From: a virus
IMG/VR virus record: IMGVR_UViG_3300022745_000078
Span: 1-40,006 of that record
Length of the DNA stretch: 40,006 nt
Strand: one strand, 5' to 3'
The position numbers and the translations under genes were made by a program. The notes beneath the pieces were generated by a model. It did not search any database. It was not told the origin of the DNA and saw only the letters and a list, made by a program, of their open reading frames with translations. This document shows, one piece after another, positions 37,951-40,006 of this stretch; the stretch's first letter is position 1, and the number at the start of each line of letters is the position of its first letter.

Positions 37951-38375
37951 AACGCAGCGCGCAATTTACCGGAACCGTGCAGAATGGACGACTGCCGGAG
38001 TGTGTGTCCGATGCTTTTGCGCGTTGCTTGCGTCAGGCTGAGGGAAAGAGGGTCAGCTTGACGCTTCAGGTGGTGCGGCGGAGGCGTAGCAACCCTCAGA
38101 ACGCTTTTTACTGGGGCGCTGTTATCCCCGCCGTACTGGACATGTTTAGAGATGCCGGACAGCCCATGGACGCAGAGGGCGTGCATGAATACCTGAAAGC
38201 GTATGTTGGGCGCATGACGCGGATCGTGCTTGCGCCAAACGGCAAGCGCGTAACGGTTCTGGGCAGCACGGCAGACCTGAATACGATGGATTTTGAGGTT
38301 TACCTTGAGCAGATACGGGCATGGGCTGCTCAATTTGGTGTGATTATTCCATTGCCAAACGAGGAGATGATTTAA
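37947..38375 (+). CDS. NinB-like recombination protein
   Basis: 142 residues from ATG 37947 (ATGA overlap). RRRSNPQNAFYWGAVIPAVL and the final ADLNTMDFEVYLEQIRAW, GVIIPLP are features of NinB-like proteins, which bind ssDNA and help RecA-independent recombination. Gene order ERF - Gp157 - NinB-like fits a recombination module. Confidence 0.68.
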   Translation: MKRSAQFTGTVQNGRLPECVSDAFARCLRQAEGKRVSLTLQVVRRRRSNPQNAFYWGAVIPAVLDMFRDAGQPMDAEGVHEYLKAYVGRMTRIVLAPNGKRVTVLGSTADLNTMDFEVYLEQIRAWAAQFGVIIPLPNEEMI

Positions 38376-38614
38376 TGGAAGGCGGCAAGCAATACAAAGT
38401 GAGCGCGAAGAAAGACGGGAAATGGTGGTCTTTTGGCAACCTCAAGAAAAACCAATACGGCAATTGGTCTATTGGACTGAAGGTAAATGAAGATTTGAAA
38501 AACCTGATTCGCTCAAAAAATGACGGAGAATGGCTGAATCTCTCTTTGTTTGAAGATAAGCCAAAGGATAAGGCAAGCTCCCCCGTGTCGAATAATGATG
38601 ATTTAGCGTTCTAA
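38375..38614 (+). CDS. Small SSB-like protein with acidic-Phe tip
   Basis: 79 residues from ATG 38375 (TAATG coupling; GAGGAG upstream). Beta-rich body with aromatic residues (KWWSFGNLKKNQYGNWSIG; EWLNLSLF), suited to a small OB-like fold that stacks on ssDNA. The tail ends NNDDLAF, resembling the SSB C-terminal tip (DDDIPF). A compact phage single-strand-binding protein is a good guess, but no homology was recognised. Confidence 0.5.
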   Translation: MEGGKQYKVSAKKDGKWWSFGNLKKNQYGNWSIGLKVNEDLKNLIRSKNDGEWLNLSLFEDKPKDKASSPVSNNDDLAF

Positions 38615-38655
38615 CCACACCGGCCAAAAAGCCGCGCAACACAAAGGAGGTGATG

Positions 38656-38901
38656 ATGGCAATCCACGCAATGAATGAATCTGATTTTAGCAAAGCTATC
38701 ATTAACAGCTTGAAAGAGGCGGCCAAATCCATAGTAGATGAAGAATCGGAAAAGGCTGCAAATACTGTGAAAAAACGGGTTGCCGCTCTTGCTGATAAAG
38801 TTTGCTTAGGTTTAGCGCAGCACTACAGCTACCAGACGGATGGCATGCACATAAATATCAAGATTGACGTTGAGAAGCTGGGATTACCAATTGAGAAATA
38901 A
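38656..38901 (+). CDS. Hypothetical protein
   Basis: 81 residues from ATG 38656 (GGAGG five bases upstream; neighbouring ATG 38653 is too close). Helical, with a Lys/Glu-rich middle and short hydrophobic end. Unknown. Confidence 0.55.
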   Translation: MAIHAMNESDFSKAIINSLKEAAKSIVDEESEKAANTVKKRVAALADKVCLGLAQHYSYQTDGMHINIKIDVEKLGLPIEK

Positions 38902-38937
38902 CACCCCGTCCGTGCATGACGGGAGAAGGAGGCAACG

Positions 38938-39360
38938 ATGCAGACGCTTGAGCAGGAAATAGCGGAGTTGGATAGGCTGAACGCCAAAAGAGATGATGGC
39001 GATTGGCAATATGTTGAGCCATTACACGGTCAAAAGGGAGTTAGAAATCGTGGCGGATTTGTGTGCTTTATGACACCCGTATCAAGATTTGATGGGCAGG
39101 ACGAGCGCTATGAAAAAGAATTGTCTGAACGCCTCGCAACTGCCCAGATGATTACATCAATCCCCACGATGATGCGCGTCATCCGCGAACTGCAAGCGCG
39201 GGAGAAGCTGGCGGTGGATTGCTTGCAGGAAATATCTGAAGTGCAGGAGTATGACTCTTATCGCGACAGGACATTTCTCAGTACTGAGGCAAAAATCGCG
39301 GCGTTAACCCTCGCCCGTCTCCAAAGCGGCGAGCGGATTATAAAGGAGGATGGGAAGTGA
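38938..39360 (+). CDS. Hypothetical phage early protein (Ead/Ea22-like style)
   Basis: 140 residues with AAGGAGG before the ATG. Helical start (LEQEIAELDRLNAKRDD), a central WQYVEPLHGQKG, and long helices. The organisation resembles Ead/Ea22-like accessory proteins of temperate phages, but no specific match is claimed. Confidence 0.55.
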   Translation: MQTLEQEIAELDRLNAKRDDGDWQYVEPLHGQKGVRNRGGFVCFMTPVSRFDGQDERYEKELSERLATAQMITSIPTMMRVIRELQAREKLAVDCLQEISEVQEYDSYRDRTFLSTEAKIAALTLARLQSGERIIKEDGK

Positions 39361-39421
39361 TGCGCTTGACAAATGTTTCCGAGTGTGGCAGGGTTGTTTC
39401 TGCAAGCGGTTGTTCGCTTGT

Positions 39422-39562
39422 GGAGTTTGAAACCTCCCACGTCGGCGCAAAAAGCGCCAGAATACAGGGCGCTATTATTTTGTCCGCATTCTGGCGGGAA
39501 GGTGCGAATACAATACCCGAAAGGGAAATTAGCACACTTGCCCGACGCAAGGTTTCAACTCC
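39422..39562 (+). ncRNA. Second candidate c4-like RNA, leader of the rightward antirepressor
   Basis: GGAGTTTGAAACC (39422-39434) pairs with GGTTTCAACTCC (39551-39562) except for one bulged T, the same design as at 30292-30303/30170-30181. Between them stand hairpin GGCGC/GCGCC (39444-39458), a nine-pair stem CGCCAGAAT/ATTCTGGCG (39455-39463/39488-39496) that excludes part of it, and a GGTG…CCCGAAAGGG…GCAC stem-loop. The order of elements matches the other antirepressor leader. It ends 69 bases before the antirepressor ATG. Confidence 0.55.
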
Positions 39563-39631
39563 CGCCACCAGCGGGGATTTTGAAGCGTCTCCTATGGTGG
39601 TTCCAAAAACCATCAACGTCGGAGATGTCTT

Positions 39632-40006
39632 TATGTCCCTTATTTCCATTCAAGACCTGAACACCACGATCAACCACGAGCCACGTATTCACGACTTGCG
39701 GTTAGCAACCGCGCTTGGCTTTCGCCGGACACGCGATATTCGCCAGCTAATTGATGCAAACAGGGTTGAGCTTGAAAGCTATGGCGATATAAGCGGTGAA
39801 ACGCCGCAAACCGCAGAAAATAAGGGCGGGAGACCATCTAAGTCATATTATTTAAACGAAGGGCAGTCCGTACTTCTTTGCATGTTTAGCCGCACGGAAA
39901 AAGCGGCCGAAGTCCGCAAAGCCATTATTCAGGTGTTCATGGACTACCGTCGCGGCGCTCTTGTGCCTGCAATGGTCACGCCGGAGCAGAAAGCAGCACT
40001 CAAAGC
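39632..40006 (+). CDS. ant2: Antirepressor / phage regulatory protein, partial (runs off the window)
   Basis: At least 125 residues from ATG 39632 (GGAG eight bases upstream). RIHDLRLATALGFRRTRD, then GGRPSKSYYLNEGQSVLLC and MFSRTEKAAEVRKAIIQVF, are the DNA- and repressor-contacting region of phage regulatory proteins of the antirepressor type. The C-terminal domain is outside. The frame is open from 39360, but that earlier start would translate the structured leader and is not favoured. Confidence 0.75.

Noticed and set aside
39360-39631. N-terminal extension of the antirepressor from ATG 39360
   Set aside because: Would translate strong hairpins; the ATG at 39632 has a ribosome site and the conserved domain begins there.

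Overview
The window is a phage genome segment, not ordinary chromosome. It contains a truncated tyrosine integrase, an attachment site matching a tRNA 3' end, a long leftward late operon, a replication operon, a divergent immunity region and a rightward recombination operon. The virion genes fit a short-tailed (podovirus-like) temperate phage: terminase, a large portal, scaffold, capsid, an SU10-type adaptor, a P22 gp10-like hub/stabiliser, an internal virion protein ending in a lysozyme, and a spike, with no tube, sheath or tape-measure gene. An overlapping inner-membrane/lipoprotein spanin pair implies a Gram-negative host. An alphaproteobacterial host is possible but is only a guess. The tRNA-like core at 831-854 has phage genes on both sides, so it reads as attP of an unintegrated or circularised genome rather than a prophage boundary.

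Layout, left to right. 1-1144: integrase (minus, cut by the window edge), attP with repeated arm-type sites and phased CATGTTA repeats, and two leftward terminators. 1279-2653: a small rightward accessory cassette opposing the late genes. 2607-25351 (minus; read right to left): two small packaging-end genes, terminase, portal, scaffold, capsid, connector and tail proteins, internal virion proteins, esterase fibre, spike, then holin, endolysin and overlapping spanins. 25421-25449 is a terminator between the early-left and late genes, directly after a candidate late regulator (25489-25998). 25988-31981 (minus): small early genes, a DnaC-type helicase loader, a replication initiator with internal iteron-like repeats, a BRO-type antirepressor with a structured c4-like leader, a sigma-region-4-like protein and a VRR-NUC nuclease. 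32117-34611: immunity region with a Cro-like protein (minus) divergent from a small repressor (plus) and a cassette of accessory genes where lambda keeps rexAB. 34735-40006 (plus): a second repressed promoter drives a 34-repeat pentapeptide protein, a run of tiny membrane proteins, ERF annealase, a Gp157-like protein, a NinB-like protein, an SSB-tip protein and a second antirepressor, also preceded by a c4-like structured leader.

The most striking signal is regulatory. The site GTAC-N5-GTAC occurs at the Cro/repressor region (32350-32362, 32375-32387 imperfect, 32411-32423) and twice at the pentapeptide-gene promoter (34735-34747, 34769-34781), giving a lambda-like OR/OL layout in which the first gene of the PL-like operon is a DNA-mimic-type pentapeptide protein. 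The repressor lacks a LexA-type self-cleavage domain, while two antirepressor genes each carry a c4-like leader. Induction may therefore depend on antirepressor escape rather than on repressor cleavage.

Limits: functions are assigned by eye from protein motifs, and start codons were chosen from Shine-Dalgarno spacing and gene overlaps. RNA structures, promoters and operators are visible sequence patterns that have not been tested.
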